Counted from the stretch's first letter, positions 45,939 through 55,004 are shown. The stretch is DNA of 64,000 nucleotides from Lewinellaceae bacterium (GCA_020636095.1 JACJYN010000002.1:2108001-2172000), one strand, 5' to 3'. The notes: generated by a model from the letters alone, not told the origin. A program made the numbers and translations.

Positions 45939-47633
45939 ATGAAAAACGTGAAAGTACTACTCTACTGCTCAATGCTTCTCATGCTGGCTCTGCCGTTGAA
46001 AGCACAGGAAAACGATGGAGGGCAGATATCCGGAAATTTGGAAACCAATGCAAATTTTTTCATCCGGGACAGTCTCATTGGAGCCGCCAATACACCTCAA
46101 TACGACCGGCAGCTCTATGGGGCAGAGGCCTGGCTCAATCTCAGCTACAGCAATTGGGGGTTTGACTTTGGGCTGCGCTTCGACCTGTTCAACAATTCCA
46201 ACCTCCTAAACCCCACCGGCTCTTATACCGATGAAGGCATTGGGCGCTGGTACATTCAAAAAAGCATTCAAAAACTGGACATATCCGTTGGTTACCTCTA
46301 TGACCAGATCGGCAGCGGCATTATTTTCAGAGCCTTTGAAGAACGGCCTTTGCTGATCGATAATGCCCTGTTTGGAGCCCGCCTGGGTTATGAGATTCTT
46401 CCGGACTGGAAGATCAAGGTATTCACCGGCCGCCAGAAACAGCAGTTTGACGTTTACAGCTCTGTGATCAAAGGGCTTAGTATAGATGGTTATCTCGGTG
46501 GCGGAGAGGGCGCCAATTGGGCCATTGCTCCTGGTTTCGGCGTGGTCAATCGCACTTTGGACGACGCCGCCATGAATTCACTGGTCGCGACGATCAACAC
46601 CTACACCAAAGAAGATGCTTTTGTGCCCAAGTATAATGCTTATGCCTTCTCTGTTTTTAATACCCTGACCGCCGGCAATTTCACCTGGTATGCAGAGGGC
46701 GCTTACAAATCCAAAGACAACCTGAATGACCCCTTTGGAGAATTCAATATTGGAGATACGACGACTCTTGTCGGCGACAAGTTGTTCCTCGCTTCCGGCT
46801 CGGTTGTTTATACCAGCGTAAGTTACGCCAACCAGGGCCTGGGCATCACGCTGGAAGGCAAACGCACCGAGAATTTCGATTTTCGCACCCGCCCGCAGGA
46901 ACAACTCAACCGGGGATTGATCAACTTTCTGCCGCCCATGGCGCGCGTCAATACCTACCGGCTGAACGCCCGGTACAACGCCGCCACCCAAACGCTGGGC
47001 GAGCAGGCTTTCCAGGCGGATATACGGTATAACTACAAGCGAAAGCTGGGCTTTAATGTCAATTTTTCCAACATCAATACCCTGGATGAGGGCGCCAGCC
47101 TGCTGTACCGGGAAGTGTACACGGAGATATCCTATAAGCACAAACGCACCTGGACGCTATTGGGAGGCGTGCAGGTACAGCGCTACAATCAGGAGGTCTT
47201 CGAGTTCAAGCCCGACGCCCCTGTCGTAGAAACCACTATTCCGTATTTCGACTTTCTCTACAAGTTCGATCGTAAAAAATCCATCCGTTTTGAAGGGCAG
47301 TACATGGCCACCGGAAAAGATGACAAAGGTGTCAAGCACGACTACGGCAACTGGCTCTTCGGGCTGGTGGAATTCAGCATAGCTCCGCACTGGACGTTTA
47401 CCGTTTCGGATATGTATAATGCCATCCCGGGCAAGAATTCGCCGGTTGACGTAAATACGGGCGAAAAACTGAGGTCGCATTATCCCCGTTTCGACGTCTT
47501 TTACAGCCAACGGGCCAACCGCTTTTCCCTCAGTTATATCAAGCAGGTGGAAGGGGTGGTATGCACCGGCGGAATCTGCCGCCTGGAGCCAGCCTTTAGC
47601 GGCGTGAGGTTTACCGCTAATTCAAGCTTTTAA
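45939..47633 (+). CDS. DUF6029 outer-membrane protein
   Basis: 564 residues. Signal peptide MKNVKVLLYCSMLLMLALPLKAQ, then QISGNLETNANFFIRDS and a long series of amphipathic beta strands ending in Phe (GVRFTANSSF), the pattern of an outer-membrane beta barrel; this matches the DUF6029 family of Bacteroidota. The frame is open from 45888, but ATG 45939 starts the signal peptide. The Omp28-like lipoprotein gene follows after 20 bp, the usual order for this pair. Function not known. Confidence 0.85.
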   Translation: MKNVKVLLYCSMLLMLALPLKAQENDGGQISGNLETNANFFIRDSLIGAANTPQYDRQLYGAEAWLNLSYSNWGFDFGLRFDLFNNSNLLNPTGSYTDEGIGRWYIQKSIQKLDISVGYLYDQIGSGIIFRAFEERPLLIDNALFGARLGYEILPDWKIKVFTGRQKQQFDVYSSVIKGLSIDGYLGGGEGANWAIAPGFGVVNRTLDDAAMNSLVATINTYTKEDAFVPKYNAYAFSVFNTLTAGNFTWYAEGAYKSKDNLNDPFGEFNIGDTTTLVGDKLFLASGSVVYTSVSYANQGLGITLEGKRTENFDFRTRPQEQLNRGLINFLPPMARVNTYRLNARYNAATQTLGEQAFQADIRYNYKRKLGFNVNFSNINTLDEGASLLYREVYTEISYKHKRTWTLLGGVQVQRYNQEVFEFKPDAPVVETTIPYFDFLYKFDRKKSIRFEGQYMATGKDDKGVKHDYGNWLFGLVEFSIAPHWTFTVSDMYNAIPGKNSPVDVNTGEKLRSHYPRFDVFYSQRANRFSLSYIKQVEGVVCTGGICRLEPAFSGVRFTANSSF

Positions 47634-47653
47634 TCACTACTAAAGTTTCGGAG

Positions 47654-48508
47654 ATGAAAAATCTAAGTGTTCTCTTCTTTTTACTGGCTGGCTTGCTTTG
47701 GCTGGGCTGTGAGGAAATCCCCCCGGTGATCAACCCTTCGATGGGAAATAACAACCCGGGTGAGCCCACTCCTGTTGAAGATCAGCAACGACAAGTCCTA
47801 ATCGAAGAATTTACGGGGGTTCGGTGTGTTAATTGCCCGGCGGGAAGCGCAGCAATTGAAGACCTGCTCGGCATCCACGGCCAGCGGCTGGTGGCCATTT
47901 CCATCCATGCCGGCTCCTTTGCCCCGCCCTATTCCGAAAGCCTGTATGACTTTCGCATCGACGAAGGCGTAAGCTTGTTGAGCTACCTCGGCGAACCGCT
48001 GGGTTACCCAACAGCGGTGGTCAACCGCAAAAAATTCGATGGCGAATTCGACCTGCAGTTGGGCCGCCAGCAATGGGCGGGCTTCATCGCACAGGAGTTG
48101 CTGGAAACCCCCAAAGTAAAGATCGATGTTCAGAATGCCTACAGCAATGAGGATCGAAAACTGGAAGTAACCGCCACCCTCTATGTGGAGGAGAATATTC
48201 CCGATGAGGACGTCCGAATCAGTGTCGCCATCACCGAAAGCGACGTTCAGGACCTGCAGCTTACGCCGGAAAGCGGCACGCCGGACCCCAACTATAAACA
48301 CAAGCATGTGTTGCGCGATATGCTGACCAACTACGATGGCGACCCCATCAGCGAGGCTTTAACCGCAGGGGCCACCATTGAGAAAACATTCACGATGACA
48401 TTACCCAATGACTGGATAGCCGCCCATTGTGAAGTCATCGTTTTTGTCAATACAGGCGGGGAAAAGAAAGAGGTGTTGCAGGCCCATCAGGCAGGGGTGA
48501 CAGAATAA
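47654..48508 (+). CDS. Omp28-related CxxC lipoprotein
   Basis: 284 residues: lipoprotein signal with Cys19 (LLAGLLWLGC), Pro-rich spacer, then IEEFTGVRCVNCPAGSAAI with C58-x2-C61, the thioredoxin-like site of the Omp28 family, and a C-terminal beta domain. It lies 20 bp after DUF6029, so they are surely one operon. An outer-membrane lipoprotein beside a barrel and near a TlpA reductase suggests that disulfide or redox chemistry is involved; the substrate is unknown. Confidence 0.85.
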   Translation: MKNLSVLFFLLAGLLWLGCEEIPPVINPSMGNNNPGEPTPVEDQQRQVLIEEFTGVRCVNCPAGSAAIEDLLGIHGQRLVAISIHAGSFAPPYSESLYDFRIDEGVSLLSYLGEPLGYPTAVVNRKKFDGEFDLQLGRQQWAGFIAQELLETPKVKIDVQNAYSNEDRKLEVTATLYVEENIPDEDVRISVAITESDVQDLQLTPESGTPDPNYKHKHVLRDMLTNYDGDPISEALTAGATIEKTFTMTLPNDWIAAHCEVIVFVNTGGEKKEVLQAHQAGVTE

Positions 48509-48519
48509 AAATATAATTT

Positions 48520-49308
48520 ATGAAATCTATTGCCATCATCCTGGGCAGTGCCTTTTCTACCGATTATTTAAAAGAATATCAAATATCCAAAGAGGTAATT
48601 TCAACTCCGTACGGTGATCAGGAGCTGTATAAAGTAATAGGGCCGGCGCGGCCGGCTTACCTCCTCTTTCGCCATGGCCTGCCCCATTCCTTGCTACCCA
48701 ACCAAATCAATTATCGCGCTCAGGCTGCCGCCTTAAAACAGGTGGACTGTGGCGCCCTGCTGGCAACCAGCTCCGTAGGCGTTATGGACAAGGATTTGCC
48801 GCTCTTTCAACCCATGTTGGTAGATGACCTCATCATGTTGGACAACCGGCTACCCGATGGCAGTACCTGCACTATGTTTGAAAAACCGGGCCCTGGCCAC
48901 GCCCACCTGGTATTGAATGAAGGTTTGTTTTCCCTGCCTCTGCGGCAGCACCTCCAAAAAATAACCGACGGCTTGATAGCGGGCCCTGGTAAGGAAGTTG
49001 TATTTGCTTATGCCGGTGGGCCGCGAGGGAAAACCGCCGCCGAAAACCGAATGTGGATAAGAGTGGGAGCCAATGTAAATTCGATGACCCTGGCGCCGGA
49101 AATAGTGCTTGCCAATGAAATGGAAATCCCCTGCGCCGGCCTGGTCATTGGCCACAAGTATTCCGTGCCCGGTTACTCCAATCCCGATGAAGAGGGCGTT
49201 TCTGTTTCCCTGGACCGGAGCCGGGAGGCTACCCGGCAAATCATACTCCGTTTTATCGAAAAGGGAGAGCCGGTAGCGTTTGGGAACCTTTTGTACCGAT
49301 TTCATTGA
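48520..49308 (+). CDS. Nucleoside phosphorylase (methylthioadenosine phosphorylase-like)
   Basis: 262 residues of the PNP/MTAP type. GSAFSTDYL near the N-terminus (phosphate loop region), FRHGLPHSLLPNQINYRAQAAALK (Arg and His of the MTAP phosphate site, about residues 46-69), LLATSSVG, AGGPRGKTAAENRMW, and CAGLVIGHKYS. MTAP splits 5'-methylthioadenosine into adenine and methylthioribose-1-phosphate. It starts 11 bp after the Omp28 gene and ends where the kinase-like gene begins. Purine nucleosides could also be the substrate. Confidence 0.82.
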   Translation: MKSIAIILGSAFSTDYLKEYQISKEVISTPYGDQELYKVIGPARPAYLLFRHGLPHSLLPNQINYRAQAAALKQVDCGALLATSSVGVMDKDLPLFQPMLVDDLIMLDNRLPDGSTCTMFEKPGPGHAHLVLNEGLFSLPLRQHLQKITDGLIAGPGKEVVFAYAGGPRGKTAAENRMWIRVGANVNSMTLAPEIVLANEMEIPCAGLVIGHKYSVPGYSNPDEEGVSVSLDRSREATRQIILRFIEKGEPVAFGNLLYRFH

Positions 49309-49316
49309 GTTGGAAC

Positions 49317-50330
49317 ATGGCCTTTTCAAGTTCAGAAGACCTCCTCGCTTTTGTATCGAATGCGGTTCCCGGCTTCGAACCCACCGGTGCGATCCAGGCA
49401 CTGTCCGGCGGGAACCTGAATTATGTGTGGCGGGTATTTGGCGAAGAGCAGTCTCTGATCGTCAAGCAGGCCCCGCCTTATATTGCCCAGGCCCCCGATA
49501 TACCGCTCAGCCCGCAGAGGATTTTAATAGAAGCCGCCGCGCTCCGGCTGTTTGCTAAACCTCCATTGCAAGATATTATTTCGGGCCATCTTCGCCCTCC
49601 TGGCCTTATTTATACAGACGAAAAAAACTACGCCCTCATTTTGGAAGATGTGGGCAACCTCAAATCGCTGGATATCCACCCGGCAACCGGACAGCGCCTG
49701 GGAACGAATCTCGGCGTTTTCATCGGTCAATTACACCGCGTTACCTTCCAGGATGAAGCAATAGCAAAGGCCATCGACAACCCGCAAATCCAGCAGTCAC
49801 GCCTGGAAGTTCAATACGCGCAGGCCCGGCGGATTTTAACCGGTTTTGGCGCCAGTAATGCTGCAGAATTGGGTGACAAGGCAGAACAACTGGGGGAAAA
49901 ATACCTGACCAAAGGCAAATGCCTGATTATGGGCGACCTGTGGCCGCGTTCCGTGCTGATTGGCCCCAAGGAGGGCCAGGCCCGGATCATCGATTGGGAG
50001 TTTGCGCACTTTGGCCGGCCGGCCCAGGATGTCGCCCATTTTCTGGCCCATCTGTGGATGCTTCAGCACTGCGCCGAATCCATGGAGAAGAAACGACGGT
50101 TCAGACAATTGCAACATGCATTCGTCACCAGCTACCGGGCTGCACTGGGCCCGAAAATGCCCCTGATTTTTGATGAAGAAGAAACGGAAGACGCCGGCGT
50201 ACATTTCGGGGCGGAAATCCTGGCCCGCACCATTGGTAGCTTCCAGAACGGGTATCTATACGAGGGCCTCGATCACAGCCATCCAAAGATTAAAGAAGCA
50301 GTGCATGTGGCAGTACTGCACTTAGCTTGA
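49317..50330 (+). CDS. APH-fold kinase similar to methylthioribose kinase
   Basis: 337 residues of the aminoglycoside phosphotransferase fold. LSGGNLNYVWRVFG and LIVKQAPPYIAQAPDIPLS (ATP-binding Lys) match methylthioribose kinase (MtnK); catalytic loop MGDLWPRSVLIG carries Asp in place of HGDLHTGS; IIDWEFAHFGRPAQDVAHF is the metal-binding DxE/DxD region. The frame could start at a TTG at 49305 that overlaps the preceding stop; ATG 49317 is preferred. It sits directly after the phosphorylase, so the two act together, but see the findings on whether that makes metabolic sense. Confidence 0.75.
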   Translation: MAFSSSEDLLAFVSNAVPGFEPTGAIQALSGGNLNYVWRVFGEEQSLIVKQAPPYIAQAPDIPLSPQRILIEAAALRLFAKPPLQDIISGHLRPPGLIYTDEKNYALILEDVGNLKSLDIHPATGQRLGTNLGVFIGQLHRVTFQDEAIAKAIDNPQIQQSRLEVQYAQARRILTGFGASNAAELGDKAEQLGEKYLTKGKCLIMGDLWPRSVLIGPKEGQARIIDWEFAHFGRPAQDVAHFLAHLWMLQHCAESMEKKRRFRQLQHAFVTSYRAALGPKMPLIFDEEETEDAGVHFGAEILARTIGSFQNGYLYEGLDHSHPKIKEAVHVAVLHLA

Positions 50331-50370
50331 CGAGTCTCCCGGGAGGCGAATCGAAGTAAACTCGTCAAGC
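50325..50370. terminator. Hairpin between convergent genes
   Basis: Perfect 11 bp arms GCTTGACGAGT (50325-50335, which includes the kinase stop) and ACTCGTCAAGC (50360-50370), with CTCCCGGGAG in the loop. It precedes the reductase stop by 11 bp on the other side. Confidence 0.55.
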
Positions 50371-50380
50371 CGGAAACAAT

Positions 50381-51481
50381 TTATACATCATAGGTGATCT
50401 CCACCTCCTCGGTTGTCGGATGTGACTGGCAGGTAAGGATAAAGCCTTCCGCCACTTCGTCGTCGTCGAGGGCATAACAGGCTTCCATTTTGACGCTGCC
50501 TTTGAGAATCTTGGCCATACAGGTAGAACAGGCGCCGGCGGTACAGGAATAGGGGGGGTCGTATTTGTTATCGATCAGCGTGTCCAGGATCGTTTTCCCT
50601 TCCGGAACGGCAACGGCAAACTCCGAGCCATCCAGATGAACCTTTACGGTAGCTCCGGCAGCTCCCATTACTTTTTCGCCCGCCTGCTCATGACTGCTGA
50701 CGAACCGCTCTGTATGGATAAGTTTGGAGTCCGTTCCCCGGCTGATAAGGCTTGCCTTAACTACGTCGATCATTTCTCCGGGGCCGCAGATAAAGTATTC
50801 CAATTTTTTAGCTCGCGGGGGGTGCTTCTCCAGAAAATCATTCACCTGCTTAGCCCCAATGCGCCCTACTTGCCCCTCCCAGCTGATAGCCCCTTTTTTC
50901 AGGAACCCCAACATGCCGCCCGCCTTCTCCCGGGCAGGCTGGCTGAGAATGTGTTCAACGATGAGCTGGTTGCTGTAACGCTGGGCCAGTTCCTCCAATT
51001 GGCTGTAAAAAATAATGGATTCCTCGTCGCGATTGCCGTAGAGCAGATAGGCCGTACTCTGTGGCTCCTTTTCCAGGACGGCCCGAATGATCGACATCAG
51101 AGGCGTAATGCCGCTGCCGGCGCCAAAGAGGTAATAGTCCTTTCGCTGGTCCGGGTCCAGCTGGGTGAAGAAGCGCCCTTCGGGTGGCATGGCTTCAACG
51201 GTTTGTCCGGCTTTCAACTCCTTGTTAATGTAGCTGGACACCTTTCCTCCATCCACCTCCTTAACCGTAACCGCAATATGATCGTCGATCGGGCTGCTGC
51301 ACATCGAATAAGCGCGGCGAACTTCCTCCCCGTTGAAGTTAAATTTCAGGGTCAGGTACTGCCCCTGCTTATATTTGAAGGCTTCTTTCAGGTTTTCCGG
51401 GATGTCAAAAAAAACTGTAACGGCACTTGGGGTCTCTCTTTTTACCTCGCGAACGGTAAGTGTATGAAATGCTTTACTCAT
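50381..51481 (-). CDS. PaaE-like flavin and 2Fe-2S reductase
   Basis: 366 residues. FAD domain (RAYSMCSSP, about residues 55-63), NAD(P)H domain (YLFGAGSGITPLMSII, about 114-130; YFICGPGEMI), then a plant-type 2Fe-2S ferredoxin domain: C-x4-C-x2-C in YSCTAGACSTCMAKI and the fourth Cys in ILTCQ (about residues 308-358). This is the layout of phenylacetyl-CoA epoxidase reductase PaaE and ring-hydroxylase reductases. Phenylacetate genes are absent; the divergent neighbour is alkB, so it is a good candidate electron donor for that hydroxylase. The ATG at 51481 fits. Confidence 0.88.
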   Translation of the reverse strand: MSKAFHTLTVREVKRETPSAVTVFFDIPENLKEAFKYKQGQYLTLKFNFNGEEVRRAYSMCSSPIDDHIAVTVKEVDGGKVSSYINKELKAGQTVEAMPPEGRFFTQLDPDQRKDYYLFGAGSGITPLMSIIRAVLEKEPQSTAYLLYGNRDEESIIFYSQLEELAQRYSNQLIVEHILSQPAREKAGGMLGFLKKGAISWEGQVGRIGAKQVNDFLEKHPPRAKKLEYFICGPGEMIDVVKASLISRGTDSKLIHTERFVSSHEQAGEKVMGAAGATVKVHLDGSEFAVAVPEGKTILDTLIDNKYDPPYSCTAGACSTCMAKILKGSVKMEACYALDDDEVAEGFILTCQSHPTTEEVEITYDV

Positions 51482-51643
51482 TTTCTTATCCTGATTTGCT
51501 AAATTTTCGGTTTTCCACTAATTTCACTTGATGGCATCTTCGGGGAAAACAACTCGTCAATAATTGAGCGGGCAAATTTACCCAATATAATTTCGAAAAG
51601 GAAACACCCGCGCTTCCTTTCGGTTCAGCATGAAAGGCAAATT

Positions 51644-51675
51644 TCAATCAATCAATCATTCATTCAATCATTCAT
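51644..51675 (+). repeat. Eight TCAW tetramers before alkB
   Basis: Three TCAA, two TCAT, one TCAA and two TCAT units, in tandem from 51644 to 51675, one base before the ATG. Such a run can change in copy number by slippage, and because it lies in the leader it would alter the spacing between the promoter or ribosome and the start, not the frame. Confidence 0.75.
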
Positions 51676-51676
51676 T

Positions 51677-52726
51677 ATGTGGAGAGATATTAAATACCTG
51701 ATCGCATACATAGCGCCGCTGGCGGCTTATCTGGGTATCTATCTGCAGGGCTTCTGGTCGTTTGGGAGTATATATATAGGTTTTGTCCTGATACCGCTAC
51801 TAGAGTTTTTTACACCTCAATCTGCCGAGAACGTTTCTCCGGAAGAAGAGCCGCTGCGCGCCAAATCTTATTTTTTCGACTTCCTCCTCTACCTCAACAT
51901 TCCCATCCTCTATGGGCTTCTTCTTTATTATTTCAACACCCTTGCCACCGGCGGGCTGGCAACTTATGAAATAGTAGGCATGACATTCAGCGTTGGGCTG
52001 GTCGTAGGCACTATAGGGATCAACGTGGCGCATGAACTGGGGCACCGTTCGAGCTGGTATGAGCAATGGATGTCTAAGGCGTTACTCCTTTCCGCTTTGT
52101 ATACTCACTTTTTCATAGAACACAACCGCGGCCACCATAAAAATGTCGCCACCGATGAAGATCCCGCTTCCGCCCGCCTCGGAGAAAACCTCTATGCCTT
52201 CTGGTGGCGCTCGGTAAGCGGTAGCTATCGCCATGCCTGGAAGCTGGAAAAGGAACGCCTGGAAAAACTCGGGCAACCGGTATGGGGCTGGAATAATGAG
52301 ATGGTGCGTTTCACTGCCTTCCAATTGCTCTATTTACTGGCCGTAGGGCTGGTTTGGGGCTGGTACATGATAGGCTATGCGCTGGCCATTGCAGTTGTTG
52401 GCTTCCTGCTGCTGGAATCGGTAAACTATGTAGAGCACTACGGCCTGCGTCGCAGAAAAATGCCAAACGGGCATTACGAACGGGTAAGCCCTCGCCATTC
52501 CTGGAACTCCGACCACGAGCTTGGCCGCATCTTCCTCTACGAACTGACCCGGCATTCCGACCACCATTACAAAGCCACGCGCAAATACCAGGTGCTGCGT
52601 CATTTTAATGATAGCCCTCAACTGCCGATCGGCTATCCGGCCGCTATTCTGCTATCGTTGGCGCCACCGGCCTGGTTTAAAGTGATGAACGAACGGGCGA
52701 GAGCAGTGTGCGAAGTAGCGGGATGA
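51677..52726 (+). CDS. alkB: Alkane 1-monooxygenase (AlkB type)
   Basis: 349-residue membrane diiron hydroxylase. About six membrane segments with the His boxes of the AlkB/XylM family: H119-ELGH (HELGHR), H149-NRGHH (HNRGHHKNVATDEDPASAR), NYVEHYGL with H254, and H293-SDHH (RHSDHHYKATRKYQVL). It hydroxylates the end carbon of alkanes or fatty-acyl chains with electrons normally given by rubredoxin. No rubredoxin gene is near; the divergent 2Fe-2S reductase may supply them. AlkB relatives in Bacteroidota could act on lipids instead of environmental alkanes. Confidence 0.88.
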   Translation: MWRDIKYLIAYIAPLAAYLGIYLQGFWSFGSIYIGFVLIPLLEFFTPQSAENVSPEEEPLRAKSYFFDFLLYLNIPILYGLLLYYFNTLATGGLATYEIVGMTFSVGLVVGTIGINVAHELGHRSSWYEQWMSKALLLSALYTHFFIEHNRGHHKNVATDEDPASARLGENLYAFWWRSVSGSYRHAWKLEKERLEKLGQPVWGWNNEMVRFTAFQLLYLLAVGLVWGWYMIGYALAIAVVGFLLLESVNYVEHYGLRRRKMPNGHYERVSPRHSWNSDHELGRIFLYELTRHSDHHYKATRKYQVLRHFNDSPQLPIGYPAAILLSLAPPAWFKVMNERARAVCEVAG

Positions 52727-52769
52727 TGGTTCTATCGTTATAGGGCTATTAGTATATTGGCAAGCCCCC

Positions 52770-53405
52770 CTACAACATCAGCACCCGCACCAGCAAGACC
52801 AATGCAAAAACGATAAGCGCTACGCCTGAGATACGCCGTAGCCAAAGCAGATGAACGGGGCGCAGCATCCGCCGGATACGTTTTGCGAGGACAACCTTTG
52901 TAAAGTCCGTTATTAGGATAGTGCCGAATATGGCGCTGAAAAACAGGATGGCTTCGCGGCTGTCGAGCCCACCGTCGAAAACCCGGGTGCTCGTTACGCC
53001 GATCCAGAAGAAAAAAGTGAACGGGTTGATGGTGTTGATGAGAAAGCCTTTCAGCCAAAGCGAGAAATAACTGGAAGAGCGAAAAGTCGATTTTGCCCAT
53101 TGCGGATTGACGCCGGATTTGGGAGCGGAGAGCAGAGCCCCCAACCCAAATGCAGTAAGGGTAATGCTGCCGGCAACCCCGAGGTACAACGCAAATTCAG
53201 GCCCCTCAACCAGTCGGGTAACGTAGGAGACCCCAAAGTAAGCGCCGAAAATGAACAGTAGGTCGCTGACCCAGATACCCAGCCCTACCATAGAACCGGC
53301 GCGGATGCCCTGCTCTACTCCTGCCTGTATCAGGGCAAAAAAAATTGGGCCAATCAGAATAGCCAGGATCAACCCCAGTTGTATACCATCAAAAATAAAA
53401 TCCAT
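52770..53405 (-). CDS. LysE family exporter
   Basis: 211 residues, six predicted membrane segments. GLILAILIGPIFFALIQAGVEQGIRAGSMVGLGIWVSDLLF at about residues 11-51 is the LysE signature (GP.....Q.....G...G). Members export amino acids or other small molecules from the cytosol. Cargo unknown. The ATG at 53405 fits; the GH3 gene ends 36 bp upstream. Confidence 0.87.
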   Translation of the reverse strand: MDFIFDGIQLGLILAILIGPIFFALIQAGVEQGIRAGSMVGLGIWVSDLLFIFGAYFGVSYVTRLVEGPEFALYLGVAGSITLTAFGLGALLSAPKSGVNPQWAKSTFRSSSYFSLWLKGFLINTINPFTFFFWIGVTSTRVFDGGLDSREAILFFSAIFGTILITDFTKVVLAKRIRRMLRPVHLLWLRRISGVALIVFALVLLVRVLML

Positions 53406-53441
53406 CCCTCTTTAGCAATTTTAGGCCGCATATAGGAGGTG

Positions 53442-55004
53442 CTACCGGCTGTTGGGAATACGGGCTTGGCTTCCGCGGTTTTTGAGTTTTTGACGAACAA
53501 AATCCCCCCATTCTGCAAGCTGTTCTCCTTTCATTACCCGGGGAAATTTATTCTGTCCTCCCATTTTGCCTTTCGATGCCTGCCATTGGTAAAAAATATC
53601 AGCCGGAAGCGTTTGCACCTGAATACGAAGCAAAGAGCCCCGCTCGGTGCGGTAATCATCATTCACTTCCTTGAGGCGTTCATCCAGCAGGCTGGCTACC
53701 GCGGCACTATCGGCAACAGGTTCACAACCAATATACCATTGGTGGACATATTTCCCCTCCTGAACCGAGGGGCCGACCGTAAATTCCCGGATGTTGATAT
53801 CCAGTTTTTCTTCTACCTGTTGTATGCCCTGGTTCATATTGTCAACTGACAAATGCTCCCCACAAATGCTGAGAAAATGCTTGGTGCGGCCGGTGATGAT
53901 GATCTCCCAGCGCTCCTTGTCGGTAAACCGCACCGTATCGCCGATGAGATAGCGCCAGGCGCCGGAGCAGGTACTGATCAGAAGTGCATAGTCGACTCCT
54001 TCCTGTACCTGGCCAATCGTAAGGGCCTGAGGATGGCTGATCAACCGGCCATCTTCGTCAAAGTTTGCAGAATTAAAAGGAATGAATTCAAGGAAGATGC
54101 CATTGCGCACCAGAAGGCGCATGGCCCGGGTGCCCGGGCGGTCCTGATAGGAGATAAACCCCTCCGAGGCCAGATACGTATCCATGTACACCAGAGGGTG
54201 GGCGAAGAGCTTTTCAAATCCTTTTTTGAGAGGTTCAAAGGCAATGCCTCCGTGCACACAAACCTGCAGGTTGGGCCATATCTGGTGTATATGGCCCAAT
54301 TGATGGTATTCGACGATGCGTTCCATCATGAGTTGCAACCAGGAGGGGATGCCGACAATAAAACCAATGTCCCATTCCGGCGCCAGGCGCGCGATCTCAT
54401 TGATGCGATCGTCCCAGTTGCGAATGCGGGAAATCTCCGTTCCCGGTTTGTAATACGGCCGCAGCCAGAAAGGCGGCTGGCTGGCGTTGATCCCGCTGAG
54501 GTCTCCCATAAAATAATCGCCCTGGTCCTGCAGGTCACTACTTCCCCCCAGCATGAGCATGGGTTTGGTATACAGTTCGGGGTCAATGTCAAAATTGGTT
54601 AGGGCAAAAAACATCCTGAGGCCAGCGTGGCGCATGGCCCGCCGCATTTCGTCTGAAACCGGAATATGCTTGCTGGGCGCACCGGACGTCCCGGAGCTGA
54701 GGGCAAAATATTTGACCTTTCCCGGCCAGGAAACATTCTCCACTCCCCTGAGCGCCATGTGCCACCAGCGCTCATACATCGTGTCGTAATCAAATATGGG
54801 GACTTTGCTCTGAAATTCCTCCGCCAGCGCATCAGCTTTCAGCAGATCCTTAAAGTCGTAGTATTGTCCAAAGGCAGTATGCTGCGCCCGTTTAAGCAAG
54901 CGCCGCAACGTATGGGCCTGCAACTGCGCAGGGTCCAACTGGCGATGCCCCAGTTTTTCTCCAATTCTCAATCCTCGCCGGATCAGGTTCCCAAAGAATG
55001 GCAT
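53442..55004 (-). CDS. GH3 family acyl-adenylate-forming enzyme
   Basis: 520 residues of the GH3 auxin-responsive family of the adenylating-enzyme superfamily. AMP/ATP loop LSSGTSGAPSKHIPVSDEM (about residues 99-117); acid-site region YLASEGFISYQDRP; YRLIGDTVRF and ITGRTKHFLSICGEHLS in the C-terminal domain. Plant GH3 proteins join amino acids to jasmonate or auxin. Bacterial members are common in Bacteroidota and untested, so only the adenylation chemistry is sure. It is followed (upstream) by yjbQ after 53 bp on the same strand. Confidence 0.87.
   Translation of the reverse strand: MPFFGNLIRRGLRIGEKLGHRQLDPAQLQAHTLRRLLKRAQHTAFGQYYDFKDLLKADALAEEFQSKVPIFDYDTMYERWWHMALRGVENVSWPGKVKYFALSSGTSGAPSKHIPVSDEMRRAMRHAGLRMFFALTNFDIDPELYTKPMLMLGGSSDLQDQGDYFMGDLSGINASQPPFWLRPYYKPGTEISRIRNWDDRINEIARLAPEWDIGFIVGIPSWLQLMMERIVEYHQLGHIHQIWPNLQVCVHGGIAFEPLKKGFEKLFAHPLVYMDTYLASEGFISYQDRPGTRAMRLLVRNGIFLEFIPFNSANFDEDGRLISHPQALTIGQVQEGVDYALLISTCSGAWRYLIGDTVRFTDKERWEIIITGRTKHFLSICGEHLSVDNMNQGIQQVEEKLDINIREFTVGPSVQEGKYVHQWYIGCEPVADSAAVASLLDERLKEVNDDYRTERGSLLRIQVQTLPADIFYQWQASKGKMGGQNKFPRVMKGEQLAEWGDFVRQKLKNRGSQARIPNSR

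Noticed and set aside
51644..51675. A short CRISPR-like or direct-repeat array
   Set aside because: The units are four bases long without spacers; it is a simple microsatellite. No CRISPR repeats were found anywhere.
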